This document shows positions 18,194 through 27,827 of a stretch of 35,256 bases of DNA, piece by piece. The stretch lies in NCBI GenBank assembly GCA_003427395.1, contig BFEA01000039.1, forward strand, positions 5,764 through 41,019, written 5' to 3'. The notes below the pieces were generated by a model, which worked only from the letters and a program-made list of their open reading frames with translations, searched no databases and was not told the origin of the DNA. This DNA comes from Chara braunii (taxonomy: Eukaryota > Streptophyta > Charophyceae > Charales > Characeae). The translations under genes and the position numbers were made by a program. The first letter of the stretch is position 1. Every line of letters begins with the position of its first letter.

Positions 18194-18780
18194 CTGCACG
18201 AAGGTGGAGAGCAATCCCATGTGGTTCCACACCCTCAGTCAAAGGCTGTCAGCACTTGACAACTGAAAAAAAAAGCCACTCATAAATCCAAAATGCAAGT
18301 CATCCTGTTGAGGCTTTGAGCTAATTCATTGAAGCCGTGCCCGAAGTGCTACCCTGAAGGCCATCACTGCCTGTTACTTGTATCCATGCACACCTGGAGC
18401 TACCAGACACCTTGCACCTGGACCTTTGCTATCGGCTTTCCGGACCAGCCTGCTGATGGCAAAGGTCGTCCAGGAACAGACCTCTGAAAGGGAGCGAGCC
18501 TGGACGTACAATGGGCTTCCAAACCTGAAGAAATAAAGGCCATCCTAAGAGGAAGGGGAGAAAAGAAATCAAAAGAAAGAACGAGATAGCAAGGGGAAGG
18601 AGTCAAAATGGGAACCTCACCCCTTGATCTCTGAAATCAGAGATGGACAGAGGTAAATAGAGAGAGGCGACACAGAGAGGAGGGGGGGCTCCTCACAACC
18701 CGCAAGCTGTGAGGAATAGCCCAGTGTGCAGCTCTGGTAGAACCAACGAAGCAATGAATAAACGTTGACATACCGGAACC

Positions 18781-18794
18781 CGAGAGAATAAATC
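18781..18794. repeat. Target-site duplication of U6 retrocopy 1 (left)
   Basis: CGAGAGAATAAATC, matching CGAGAGAATGAATC at 18926-18939 with one mismatch. The pair flanks U6 copy 1 and its T-rich (A-tail) side. Confidence 0.65.
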
Positions 18795-18821
18795 CTTTTT
18801 TTTAATTTTTTTCTTCTTTTT

Positions 18822-18925
18822 TTTTATTTGGACCATTTCTCGATTTATGTGTGTCATCCTTGCACAGGGGCCATGCTAATCTTCTCTGTATTGTTCCAAC
18901 TTTAACAGATGTACCTGAATTTTAA
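18822..18925 (-). pseudogene. U6 snRNA retropseudogene 1
   Basis: On the minus strand it matches plant U6 from near the 5' end to the 3' end, including 'GATTAGCATGGCCCCTG', 'AAGGATGACAC' and 'ATCGAGAAATGGTCCAAAT'. Substitutions include C-to-T changes and a degenerate 5' stem. An A-rich tail (T-rich on +, about 18795-18825) follows the RNA 3' end, and an imperfect 14-bp duplication flanks the whole. There is no plant upstream sequence element or TATA at the right spacing. It was probably made by LINE-mediated reverse transcription of U6 RNA. Confidence 0.85.
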
Positions 18926-19422
18926 CGAGAGAATGAATCGTTATAATAGACTTTATTGAAGTTTATTCACATTGTTAAATGATTGTTTCCAATTCTGTGA
19001 ACTTAAGTTCTCCTTACTGTTCTCCCTTCGTCAGACTTATCCTTGAAAGGGACAGAGACCAGAACTTTCCGCGGCCCTCTCTCAGAAGGGATGAGACACT
19101 AGGAAAACAAGAGGACAATGTGAATGCATCTGAACAAAAAGCAATCTACATTCATTCAGACGAGCATCCGTGTGCACTCTGTGTCTTTTTTTTTGTGCTC
19201 CATCTCAGCCATTACCCAACAACTCTCAGAAGGTCACGACAAAAAAGGCCGGTCATCCTTGGCAGACAAGAAACGGAGGGACACCAAGTAATTAATTTCG
19301 GTCAGTGGAGAGTCTGGAGACACAATAGACTAGCCATACCACAGTCCTTAGAGCCGCCTTGAAGTAGATCCCATCTCACAGGAATGTCAGTTGACTCCAC
19401 AGTACTAGATAGCTCTAGGGGG

Positions 19423-19439
19423 GGGATTGGTTAAAACTT
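19423..19439. repeat. Target-site duplication of U6 retrocopy 2 (left)
   Basis: GGGATTGGTTAAAACTT, repeated perfectly over 17 bp at 19546-19562. The two copies enclose U6 copy 2. Confidence 0.9.
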
Positions 19440-19446
19440 TTTTTTT

Positions 19447-19494
19447 AATTTAAACCATTTCTCGATTTATGTGTGTCATCCTTGCGCAGGGGCC

Positions 19495-19526
<32 letters not shown>

Positions 19527-19545
19527 ACGGATGTCCCGAAGGACT
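19447..19545 (-). pseudogene. U6 snRNA retropseudogene 2
   Basis: Minus strand, the least diverged of the three. It keeps the 5' stem-loop ('GTCCTTCGGGACATCCG'), 'AAAATTGGAACGATACAG', 'GATTAGCATGGCCCCTGCG' and the 3' 'ATCGAGAAATGGTTTAAAT'. A short A tail is present (T run at about 19438-19446 on +). A perfect 17-bp target-site duplication flanks it, with the RNA 5' end abutting one copy, which indicates full-length insertion by target-primed reverse transcription. No U6 promoter elements are seen next to it. Confidence 0.9.
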
Positions 19546-19611
19546 GGGATTGGTTAAAACTTACAACGACCAAAAGTAGGAAAGAAAAACAACTACCCAC
19601 GTTCAGTTAAA

Positions 19612-20072
19612 TAGGCTAGGGTTTAGTTTCAGCCATGGGCAACCGCAACTTAACCTGAGAGGGTTTAGGGTTTGACAAGAGCTACTCCAGAAGGCCAAGT
19701 CAGCAGGTTTGGCACTCAAGGAGAATCTAGCAGTCAAAGACCTGAGAGGAAACACGGTAGATGAGGCCCTACTAAGCAAATTTACAGGGAGCACAATACC
19801 AGGACTTCGTCCAGCCCGTACAGACAGAAGAAAAGGAGATCAGCTAACTTAGGCAGGGGTGAGGGGTGGTACATCCTCCCAGCCGGAAGTAATCAATGCC
19901 ATCCCTCGGGTTTTCCTACCGTAAAGGGGAAGAGAGTGTGTGAGTTCTATATGTAACTCTTTCTGACTTGCCATCGTTGTCGATGGAAAAAGAACCGGAT
20001 CGATGCTCCCCAGAATGGAAAAGGAGCCATAGCCATAAGGTTCTGTTTTTTTTTTTAATTGAAAAAAAAAAG
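19612..20072 (+). mobile_element. LINE 3'-end fragment (5'-truncated copy)
   Basis: The right part shares the conserved 3' block of element 1 ('tctgacttgcc', 'gaaccgga', CCCCAGAATGG at 20008-20018, 'ccataagg.tctgttt'), then ends in A-rich sequence (about 20060-20070). TTTAGGG motifs occur at 19614-19626 and 19660-19673, 335 bp before the block, almost the same spacing as in elements 1 and 2. Between them, 19678-19850 is open on + with a coding-like composition ('AVKDLRGNTVDEALLSKF') ending in a TAG. I cannot assign that reading. Confidence 0.7.
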
Positions 20073-20308
20073 ACTGGTAAATGCAAGAGGTGACCATCAT
20101 GTAGACTTCAGTCACTTCGCAAAGGCTTTCATGTCAACCTGATTCTAAGAGAGGGCCATTGGATCTTTACAATTCCCCAGAGACGTTTATCTGAATGGAC
20201 CCCAAACCCTCCTCAACGAAAGAAGCGATACAGAATGATTAAGCAGCAGCATAACGTAATAGTCAGAAAGAATGGTTTGCACTTACTTCCCATTTCACGA
20301 AATAGGTA

Positions 20309-20320
20309 TGGGACATCCGT

Positions 20321-20352
<32 letters not shown>

Positions 20353-20405
20353 GGCCCCAGCGCAGGGATGACACGCATAAATCGGGACATGGTGCAAATT
20401 TTTGT
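20309..20405 (+). pseudogene. U6 snRNA retropseudogene 3
   Basis: Plus strand. It contains 'GGGACATCCGTTAAAATTGG', 'ACGATACAGAGAAGATTAGC', 'ATGGCCCC', 'GATGACACGCATAAATCG' and ends 'GTGCAAATTTTT'. Differences from plant U6 include CCCCAGCGCAGGG and CGGGACATGG. An 8-base linker (GTGGATCC) separates it from a 24-base A run (20413-20436), the signature of an RNA-templated copy. No clear target-site duplication and no U6 promoter were found. Confidence 0.85.
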
Positions 20406-20503
20406 GGATCCAAAAAAAAAAAAAAAAAAAAAAAAAGATTACAGCACACCGGATGATTGTCATGAAAACCAAGGTTGTGTATTGCAAAGAAAGAGAAAAA
20501 TAC

Positions 20504-20582
20504 CTTCCGCTGCTCCTCTTCCCTGGCTCTTTTTGCAGCTCTCAGCTCTTTCTCTTTTCTCTTCATGTAGTCCACCTTCAAC
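20504..20582 (-). CDS. WHIM/DDT-family gene, coiled-coil exon
   Basis: 79 bp. The acceptor is 'gacatgcag' before GTTGAAGG, and the donor is AAG|GTATTT. After one base completing a split codon it encodes 26 residues, 'LKVDYMKRKEKELRAAKRAR' and 'EEEQRK', a highly charged helix. It ends in phase 0 and joins without a break to 'AEEAVKLREEREKK' of the exon at 17888-18193, so together they make one long coiled coil before the WHIM2 motif. This layout is typical of the family. The exon(s) encoding the N-terminal DDT region must lie further to the right or outside the window. Confidence 0.7.
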
Positions 20583-20699
20583 CTGCATGTCAACAATGTC
20601 ATTCATCGTTATCCTACTTGACTGCATCATCACTTTTCCCAATGCACAGCTGCTTCTGCCTCGAAGCAGGAGCCCTGCACATGCACAAAACGCACACAG

Positions 20700-20830
20700 A
20701 CAGCGTGCTCGAGAAAAAGTCGTACTATGTGACGTTTGTGCAACGTATGCATCATAGTTGCCGCACACCTCGGTGCGCGGATTTGCACACGATTTGCGCA
20801 CCGCACTCTAAAAATTAGGTCCAAAAAGAA
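20700..20830 (-). repeat. GCGCAC-rich short element, copy 1
   Basis: Read on the minus strand, it has a T-rich start, then GTGCGG/GCGCAC-type palindromes, then 'GGCAACTATGATGCAT'. It resembles 22020-22180 read on the plus strand, where the same order ends in 'TGCAACTATGGTATGCATG'. Small, GC-rich and non-coding; possibly a MITE-like element. Confidence 0.5.
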
Positions 20831-20859
20831 AAGAAAAAAAAGTAGGGGTTTTGTCATTC

Positions 20860-21280
20860 CTTAGGGTCCCCAACTCAGCAAAAATGTTAAACGCACCGCG
20901 CGAGCTCGCAAACCGGCCGCGCCCCCAACCCGAACTTTTTTTTGGGGCAAGGGCTGCCAAATTTCAATTTCCGCAGGCCCTACCCCCAGAAATTTCAAAA
21001 AGGCAAAGCATAAAATAGGGCTCATTCCAACTTTTCTCTTAGTCGGGGTATGGAAACTGGCATTCCCCCTCCCTTCTGCAAATCCCACGCAGTCGTGGGG
21101 TAAGTTCCCGAGAAGGGAGTAGTCGCCTAGTAACGACCTGCCCCACGGACATTGCAGAAGTCACAGGTTACAGTTTCATGTCTGGCCGACCACCAATATA
21201 TTCTGAAGGATGGCGTTCAGGTCTGCATGTTGGCAGTTATGGGTTAGGATGAAGATGCCCGTAGCTCTCTCGGTTTTTTG
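20860..21280. other. GC-rich non-coding stretch, nothing recognised
   Basis: Contains GC-rich and G-run segments. Neither strand shows a supported exon, RNA gene or transposon terminus. Confidence 0.3.
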
Positions 21281-21285
21281 TTTTT

Positions 21286-21456
21286 GAATACGTACAGTGG
21301 GGCCTGCTCCACTACTCACCACATGCACAAAAGAAATAGCATATGGCAGTGTATGGTCCCATGTTTTAGCAGAAGATTCATTCTACTAATATTATTATTG
21401 TATACATTTGGTGAGTGGTGGAGGGAGCTCTCGTTTTTTTTGTTTTGTTTTCTTAC
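21286..21456. repeat. MITE-like unit 1 of a tandem pair
   Basis: 171-bp unit starting GAATACGTACAGTGGGG. It carries short terminal inverted repeats: TCCACTACTCACCA at 21308-21321 and TGGTGAGTGGTGGA at 21409-21422. Repeated directly from 21457. Confidence 0.7.
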
Positions 21457-21600
21457 GAATACGTACAGTGGGGTCTACTCCATTACTCACCACATGCACA
21501 AAAGACATAACATATGGCGGTGTATGGTTCCATGTTTTAGCGGAAGATTCATTCTACTAATATTGTATACATTTGGTGAGTAGTGGAGGGAGGCCCTGAG
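21457..21600. repeat. MITE-like unit 2 of a tandem pair
   Basis: Direct copy of the preceding unit with few substitutions and a short ATT deletion. It shows the same arrangement, with TCCATTACTCACCA at the left and TGGTGAGTAGTGGA at the right. Confidence 0.7.
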
Positions 21601-21624
21601 AATCACGTGGAGGCACGAACAGGC

Positions 21625-21680
21625 TCTAGCTGAATTGGTGACCCATAACAGCCGAGCTACAGGCCTTGAACTCGAATCCA
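21625..21680 (+). repeat. Possible tRNA-derived SINE head
   Basis: TAGCTGAATTGG resembles a pol III A box (one mismatch), and CTCGAATCC about 40 bases later resembles a B box (GGTTCGANNCC) with a poor start. No cloverleaf can be drawn with confidence, so this is at most a decayed SINE head. Confidence 0.2.
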
Positions 21681-21837
21681 AAGCATATATTGGTGGTCTG
21701 CCCTACCTCTTCCACAGATAACGAGACCATCCTCCTAATTGAAGCACTGGTCCTCGATGACTCCACATGTAACGTAGGAGTCATTCGAGGTACCTGCAGG
21801 GGCCCTCGAATTGACGTGAAGGGGACCCTTTCTTATC

Positions 21838-21841
<4 letters not shown>

Positions 21842-21915
<74 letters not shown>

Positions 21916-21916
21916 N

Positions 21917-22011
<95 letters not shown>
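21842..22011. repeat. (CT)n microsatellite, long
   Basis: About 170 bp of CT with a single N at 21916, so the true length is uncertain. Confidence 0.95.
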
Positions 22012-22014
<3 letters not shown>

Positions 22015-22019
22015 GGGCC

Positions 22020-22180
22020 TGTTCTTTTTTGTTTTGTTTTTTTTCCATTTATATCGCGCACAGGGCGCACCTCCCTCGGTGCGCGCGCTGTCATTCCAGC
22101 GCACAGCACAGTGCGCACCGCCCCGCCCCGCACTGCGCACTGGTGCGCTGCAACTATGGTATGCATGATTACATTGATTA
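22020..22180 (+). repeat. GCGCAC-rich short element, copy 2
   Basis: T-rich start, then GCGCAC and GTGCGC palindromes, then TGCAACTATGGTATGCATG. It is the inverted relative of the element at 20700-20830. Confidence 0.5.
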
Positions 22181-22687
22181 GCGAGCGGGAATTCCAGGAT
22201 GTGGAAACAGTTTCTTCATGGATGTCGGCAGTCTGTCTGGGAAAATGTGGAAACAGTTAGTTACTTTAGAGTTTAATTTCTTTAGAGCAAAAGACTCCTT
22301 AAATCCAGCCCTTCGGACCTTGGGAACAAAAGCTAGTGCCCTCAACCCACAGGAATGGGCAGTGTGATGTTCCCCCTAGGGCATGGTTCCACTAGCAGCT
22401 GGACAGGACCAAAGAAGAGGGTTGGGACATCACATGGCACACAAAAAACTGCTTTGGATCGAAAAACAAAGCTGCTTCCCCAGGTGGCAGTTGAACAAGG
22501 CACACTGAATTGCAGGCGATGGAAGTTAGAATGCGCAAATAAAGGAAAGTACCTGCGATGGGAAATGCATCAAAATAGTCCAAATAACGGAAAACGAGCA
22601 GACTGTGACATTCGGCGGACCAGTTGACTTTTGCTCTCTGCTCGTGGGAAGCAGGAGGTCTTCAATCCACAAGATCTAGTCCGAAGC
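22181..22687. other. Non-coding stretch, nothing recognised
   Basis: Open frames up to 90 codons occur, but without domain or exon support. Confidence 0.3.
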
Positions 22688-22938
22688 CTCTCAAACACAG
22701 GTTGAGCAATAGAACCCACGACTTGGCAGGGACTTCCCCTTGCACCTGCATCACCAGCGTTTTTTTTTTCTTTATACAATGTTGCAGCCTGTCAATGGCT
22801 GACACCTGCCAGCTGACCGGAGGAAGCGTGCTGGTGAGCACCTGTTCGTCAGCGGTGCACCAACTGCGAGGTCTCTCAAAAACAGGTTGAGCAACAGCAT
22901 TTGCAATTGGACAGAAACGTCTCCTTGCACCTGCATCA
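22688..22938. repeat. 185-bp tandem repeat that received LINE element 2
   Basis: CTCTCAAA..CAGGTTGAGCAA at 22688 recurs at 22873. In both units it is followed about 45 bases later by CTTGCACCTGCATCACCA. Unit 1 continues into a T run and 'caatgttgcagcctg'. Unit 2 is cut at the element 2 tail and resumes at 32433. Confidence 0.65.
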
Positions 22939-22954
22939 CCACTGTTTTCTTCTT
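22939..22954. repeat. Target-site duplication of LINE element 2 (left)
   Basis: CCACTGTTTTCTTCTT, repeated perfectly at 32433-32448. The T-rich part merges with the element's tail, so the exact border is uncertain. Confidence 0.65.
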
Positions 22955-23731
22955 CTTCTTCTTCTTCTTCTTCTTTTGATTTAAACAGGTCCTTATGTCC
23001 CTGGCTCCATTTCCATTCTGGGGAGCATCAGTCCGGTTCCTATTCCACCGGCAAGTCAAAGAGAATAATACAACATGAACACACCCACACGCTTCCTTCC
23101 GTACGGCCGAAGGAACCATGATCAGCAGTGATTGCTCCATCTATATGGAGGATTGGCTGTCAGCTTGCCCTGCTAAGTCCTTCCCTCTCAGGCCCCCTGT
23201 AGGAACCTGTCAGCTACAACGAAAGGATCAAGAAAGGCCCTTAGCCAACTACGAGCACTCCCACACCTTAGCATCCCTGTAACCTCTATCCAGTAGCCTG
23301 AAGCCTGTTTACAATGATTCCACTAACTTTAGCTGCTACCAGCTGGCCAAAATCCTTAAACCCTAAACCCTTGAGTCGCTACCAGCTGGCTAAAACCCTT
23401 TAATCCTAGCCCCTCCCCTATTCCTTCTAATGGTACACCTTCTCTGTTGCCCTTTCACTGAGGCAACCTGCAGACTGTAGTCCATGGTCACTTATGTCTT
23501 CTCACTTTCAGATTCATAACGTCTATAATAACCTGTTCTCCCAGTCCCGTGTGTTCCGACCTGTACCAGGATATGTGGTAGATCTGTACTCTCTCCCGCT
23601 TGCCCTTTCTCCGTGATTATCCATATAGCCTTAGGCCCTTCTGATTGCATGCCCGGTCTGAACCAGTCCTTGCAGTGTCTGCGACTGTCCTCTTGACTCT
23701 CTTCCCTGGTCGCTGGTGACCCTTTCTCGCT
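22955..23731 (-). other. LINE element 2 3' UTR and GAA tail
   Basis: Carries the conserved 3' block (CCCCAGAATGG complement at 23013-23023) and TTTAGGG repeats at 23356-23372 (AAACCCTAAACCC on +), 333 bp from that block. An internal 'taccagctggc' is repeated near 23338 and 23381. Confidence 0.75.
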
Positions 23732-26700
23732 TCAACTCAACTGCCTATCCACTGAAGGCACCATCTGGGCTCTCCGGGCTGTCTCTAAATTGTGCCAGTC
23801 TTTCCAAACTACTCGGTCATTCCGTAGCTCAGCCACCTTACCGTTCACCAACCACAACCTGGTGAACTTCCTCCTAACATTCTTCTGTAGATCCTCGTCC
23901 AGGCATCGACTGCTTTAACCTCTGCCATCTGCAAAGAATTTCAGCCTGTAGTACGGTTTTCGTCTCCGCCCATACCTTCTCTCTTGGGTTGGAAGTCCTT
24001 CGATGGTTCTGTAGCATCTCTCTTCCCAAATGATCCATAACGTCACTTTCCTGATCAGGCAGAACCACAACCTTTCTGTCTTCTGGAGCTGGTCAGGAAT
24101 GTTAGTCCAGAGGAGAAGTTGGATGGGATGCTCGGGGAAAGGGGCATGGAAAAGGGAGTCCCAAAGGGCTGAGGCCCGTGCCCAGTAATCCGTTGCCTCG
24201 CTACATTGGATTAGGCAGTGTACTACATCTTACTGAGCCCCTTCTGTACAGACTGTGCATAGGTCCGAACTGGTGGGATCGTTTTTGTGCCGTCTTATGT
24301 GCAGCCATTGATTCACAGGCAATGGCGCGTATGTGATAAGCCACTGAAGGCTTCTGATTTTAATCGGCCTGATAGTCTTAAATTTCTTCCACGGAATCTG
24401 TGTAACTTCGTCAGCTTCCTGGCCTATTAGTTTCTGCCACCTATTCTTGATTATAGGATCCGGGTCTTTGGTTTTAGCCAGAAGTTTGTAGCCAAATTTA
24501 ACTGTGTAGTCGTATATAGGGACCTTAGACTTGATATTCCTATCGTTGTCCGGTGTCCAGGCCCATCCTGCCGGGTCGAATTCCAGGTTTTGCATTGCCG
24601 TGTCTGGTCTGAAAATTAACTTAGGCCATGAACCTAACACTGTTACTTTTCTAAGTAGAAAGAAATCTATAACTACCAATTCCATATCTTTACTAAGTAT
24701 TGATGGCATGCCCTGCTTGGATGGGGAGATCGGAAAGGAGGAAAAGACGGCTTTGGTGGTCATCCCGGTTGCATGTGTGAGAATTGGAGGGCTCGTGAGG
24801 GAGGGGACTCTTGCACCTTAACTCCCCACTCTCCGAACTTCCAGGACGACGCTTCATTCAAAATATCTTTCCAGTCTTGTGGGATGCGGTCAATAATGTA
24901 TTGGGGGTTGGGCCCTCGTCTGTGGCAACCCTTCAGGCGTGTGCTCAAATCCTGTTCGGTTGCCCACTCTTTCCTTTCTTCACTCCATAGGTGACTTACT
25001 GTCCATACCCCGTTTTCGACCCACGATAGCCATCTGTGGTCTAAATATATAGGGTTATCACCTTCGTCTGTCACCCATTTGTTGCCGAACAGCGGTTGTC
25101 TTAAGACCTCATCTATGGATCTTGGTCTGTTGAACTTCTTTGGTACTATTTCTCTCCAGATCCGAATCAGAGCCGCCCAGTATGGGGTAGGGTGTCTGAC
25201 TGTGTCTAGATGAGGTCCCCTTCTTTGTCTTCTCCTTCCTGCTTTCAGCTTCCATTCCTTAGTCATTACCCAAAACAGACCAGTCATGTTTTCCGGCGAG
25301 GCGACTGGTGTCAATGCTCTGATGCTGTCCAATGCCAATTTGTTCCATGCGCTTTCTGGCTTCATCAATAGTTTGACTACCCATTTAGCTTGGAGGGCTT
25401 TTGTCTCGTATCTAGGATCTATGATCCCTAGACCCCCATAGAGCGGCTTCCTAATGATATACTGCCATGCAATCTTGGGGATGCTCCCCTTTTTGTGGGG
25501 GTTCCCTGTCCATAGATAGGTCCTTGCTGTGTGATTCAGTTCCTTAATTGAATTGTCCGGAATTGTCCATATAGAGGCAACATACCACATCATAGAGAAT
25601 ACCGAGGTGTTAAGCACCAGCGCTCGACCAATTAATGAGGCAAATGCGTTCCCCCATCTCCTTAGCTTATTTATTTGCTTTACAAGAATGTTTTGGGCCA
25701 TTTGGGGTGCCAGACGCTCCCTAGTCATCAGAATACCCAAATAACGGGTAGGAGTATCCGGCGTATCCCATGTCATGGCAGCCTCAGGCCCTTGCAGATC
25801 AGGAAGATCCTCTTGGCCATAATCTTGAACGAGGAGTCAGAAGCCCGGATCAGAACCGTACGATCGTCTGCAAACATGATTGCGGTCGGGAAGCTCATGT
25901 GGTGAGAAGACCCCGCATTAACTTCTGGGAGTCTTTGAATGGAGGGGTCTTTTCGTAGGAATGACGCAATTGCTTCCATTACGAACAAAAAGATCGAAGG
26001 GGCAAGTGGGTCTCCTTGCCTAGCCGACCGGGAAATTGGGTAACTCTCCGACAGAAACCCATTTACCTGTACACAGCCTGTGGCATCATTGTGTAGGAAT
26101 CGGACCCACTTCCTAATGTTCGGTCCCACCCCCATTCGTTCCATACTTGCATCCAAGAAAGACCAGTTGACTTGGTCGTACGCCTTCTCAAAGTCAAAGA
26201 AGAGTATGGTTGTGTTTATCCTTTTTTCTCTGACTTTGTTCACTGCTTCGTTTAGGGTCAATACATTGTCCAAAATATATCGCCCTGGAATGAAACCCGT
26301 TTGGTCAATGTGAAAGCATTTGTCCGTTAAGTTTGTAATTTTCGCAGCGAGCGCTTTGGCTAGAATCTTATAAGGGAGCGTCAGTAAAGAGATTGGTCTA
26401 TAATTCCTGATGTCCTCTTTGTCTCCCTTCTTATACAGCAGTGTGACAACGCTGCTACTTATGAGATTGCCAAGACCCCCTCTGACCCAACTGTCACTGT
26501 AGAAGATCATTAAGTCTTCCCCTAAGAGCGGCCAGAATTTCTCCCAGAACTCCTTTGTTAGCCCATCAATCCCTGGCGATTTGTCATTATGCATGCTGTT
26601 GAGTGTTTGGTGAAGTTCTTCCACTGTTAGTGGTTTGTCTAGAACTTCCGCTTGTTCAGTTGATATCGTCTGTTCCAAATACTGTAACATTCTTTGTCTT

Positions 26701-27827
26701 GCTTCCCTTGTGGCAGGTGAGGTAGGCGACCGGGTTTTGGTCTGATATAGTTCTTGGTAGAAAGTTTTTGCTATTTCTAGCATTCCTTTCACTGGTTGAC
26801 ACTGTCTCTTCCGGGTCACTAAGGGTTTTTAATCTTTCTATTATACTAGCCCGCGAGTTGGCCTTGATGCGGGGGAAGAAGTGTTTCGACATGGATTCAC
26901 TGAGCTCATATTCGTTCATTCTTGCTCTTATTTGCAGACCTTTTAAGTCCCACCATCTCCAAATAGCCAATTCTTCTCGTGCTTTCTCGAAAATTTCAGA
27001 GTAGAGCAGGGACTACGGGTTGTCGCTCAGGTTGGTCTCTGCGATCTTCAATGCAGATTCCAGTGTCTGCCTCCTTTGTTTTCTCATGGTTGCTTGCTCT
27101 CTTGAGATTTTTGCCACTGTCTTCGAGAGGGCGAAGTAGCCTTCTTGAAACCATACCCATCGATCCTGGGTGGGTAGCCGGGAATCTCTCCGCTCTTGCC
27201 AACAATCACACACCCCTCCCTGAAAATTCTGACTTAGAAGAAGGGAATTATTTAACTTGTGAAGCTGGTTCCTTTCCTAACCAATTGTTCGAAGCTGATT
27301 GTCAGTTCAATCGGCTTATGATCTAGACCTGGATATGGTGCCAAGGGTAGTACTTCTGCATCCTTGACCGCCCCCATCATTGTCTCCGATACCAGGAAGT
27401 AATCGATGCGCGAGAAAGCCGTGTGATGAGCGTGGTTCTTTTTGACTAGGGAGAAGGCTTTAGCGGTAGGATGAATGGTTCTAAACGGTTCAACCAGGCC
27501 GTGGTCCAACATCAATTTCTGGATTGGTAACGCCTCTTGTGAGTTGTATGAATTGGAAGATCAAGATATGCGGTCTGTTGAGGGGTCAAGAGTGGAATTC
27601 CAATCCCCCGCCACTATACAAGATGATAATGGGGGGAGCATGGTGCCCAGGTTTGCTATAAAGGATGTTCTCTCCGCCGAGTCATTCGGAGCATAAATGT
27701 TGAATAGAAAAAAATCCTCTTCTTTCCACCTAAGGTGCATGAAGCACCATCTTCCATCACTATGGTCAGCTTTCTTGTCCAGGACCCTTCCTGCCGGGAA
27801 GTAACCATAGTTAAATAGGCGGCATAT
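23732..27827 (-). pseudogene. LINE element 2 ORF2 (endonuclease-reverse transcriptase), broken
   Basis: Spread over at least five open pieces in changing frames. The first part lacks about 95 residues of endonuclease (no 'WNVRGL' or 'LQES') and starts near the segment aligned with 'GGRWTKIEL' of element 1. The endonuclease remainder keeps 'IYAPN', 'GDWNSTLD' and 'SRIDYFL'. The reverse transcriptase (about 25773-26819) keeps 'YKKGDKEDIRNYRPISLL', 'FFDFEKAYDQVNW', 'RQGDPLAPSIFL' and FADD (25863-25874). About 30 residues after 'RASDSSFKIMAKRIF' are missing. A TAA interrupts the C-terminal zinc motif (CTVC ... VVHCLIQC) near 24230. The frame finally closes at 23732. Confidence 0.85.

Larger units (their letters stand above)
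18194..20503 (-). other. Intron of the WHIM/DDT-family gene, filled with retrocopies
   Basis: Inferred between phase-compatible exons. It contains three U6 snRNA retrocopies (18822-18925, 19447-19545, 20309-20405) and a LINE 3'-end fragment (19612-20072). The stretch 18194-18780 shows nothing recognisable. Confidence 0.6.

Noticed and set aside
18822-20405. Functional U6 snRNA genes
   Set aside because: None has a plant upstream sequence element and TATA box at the expected spacing, and all carry substitutions plus A-rich tails.
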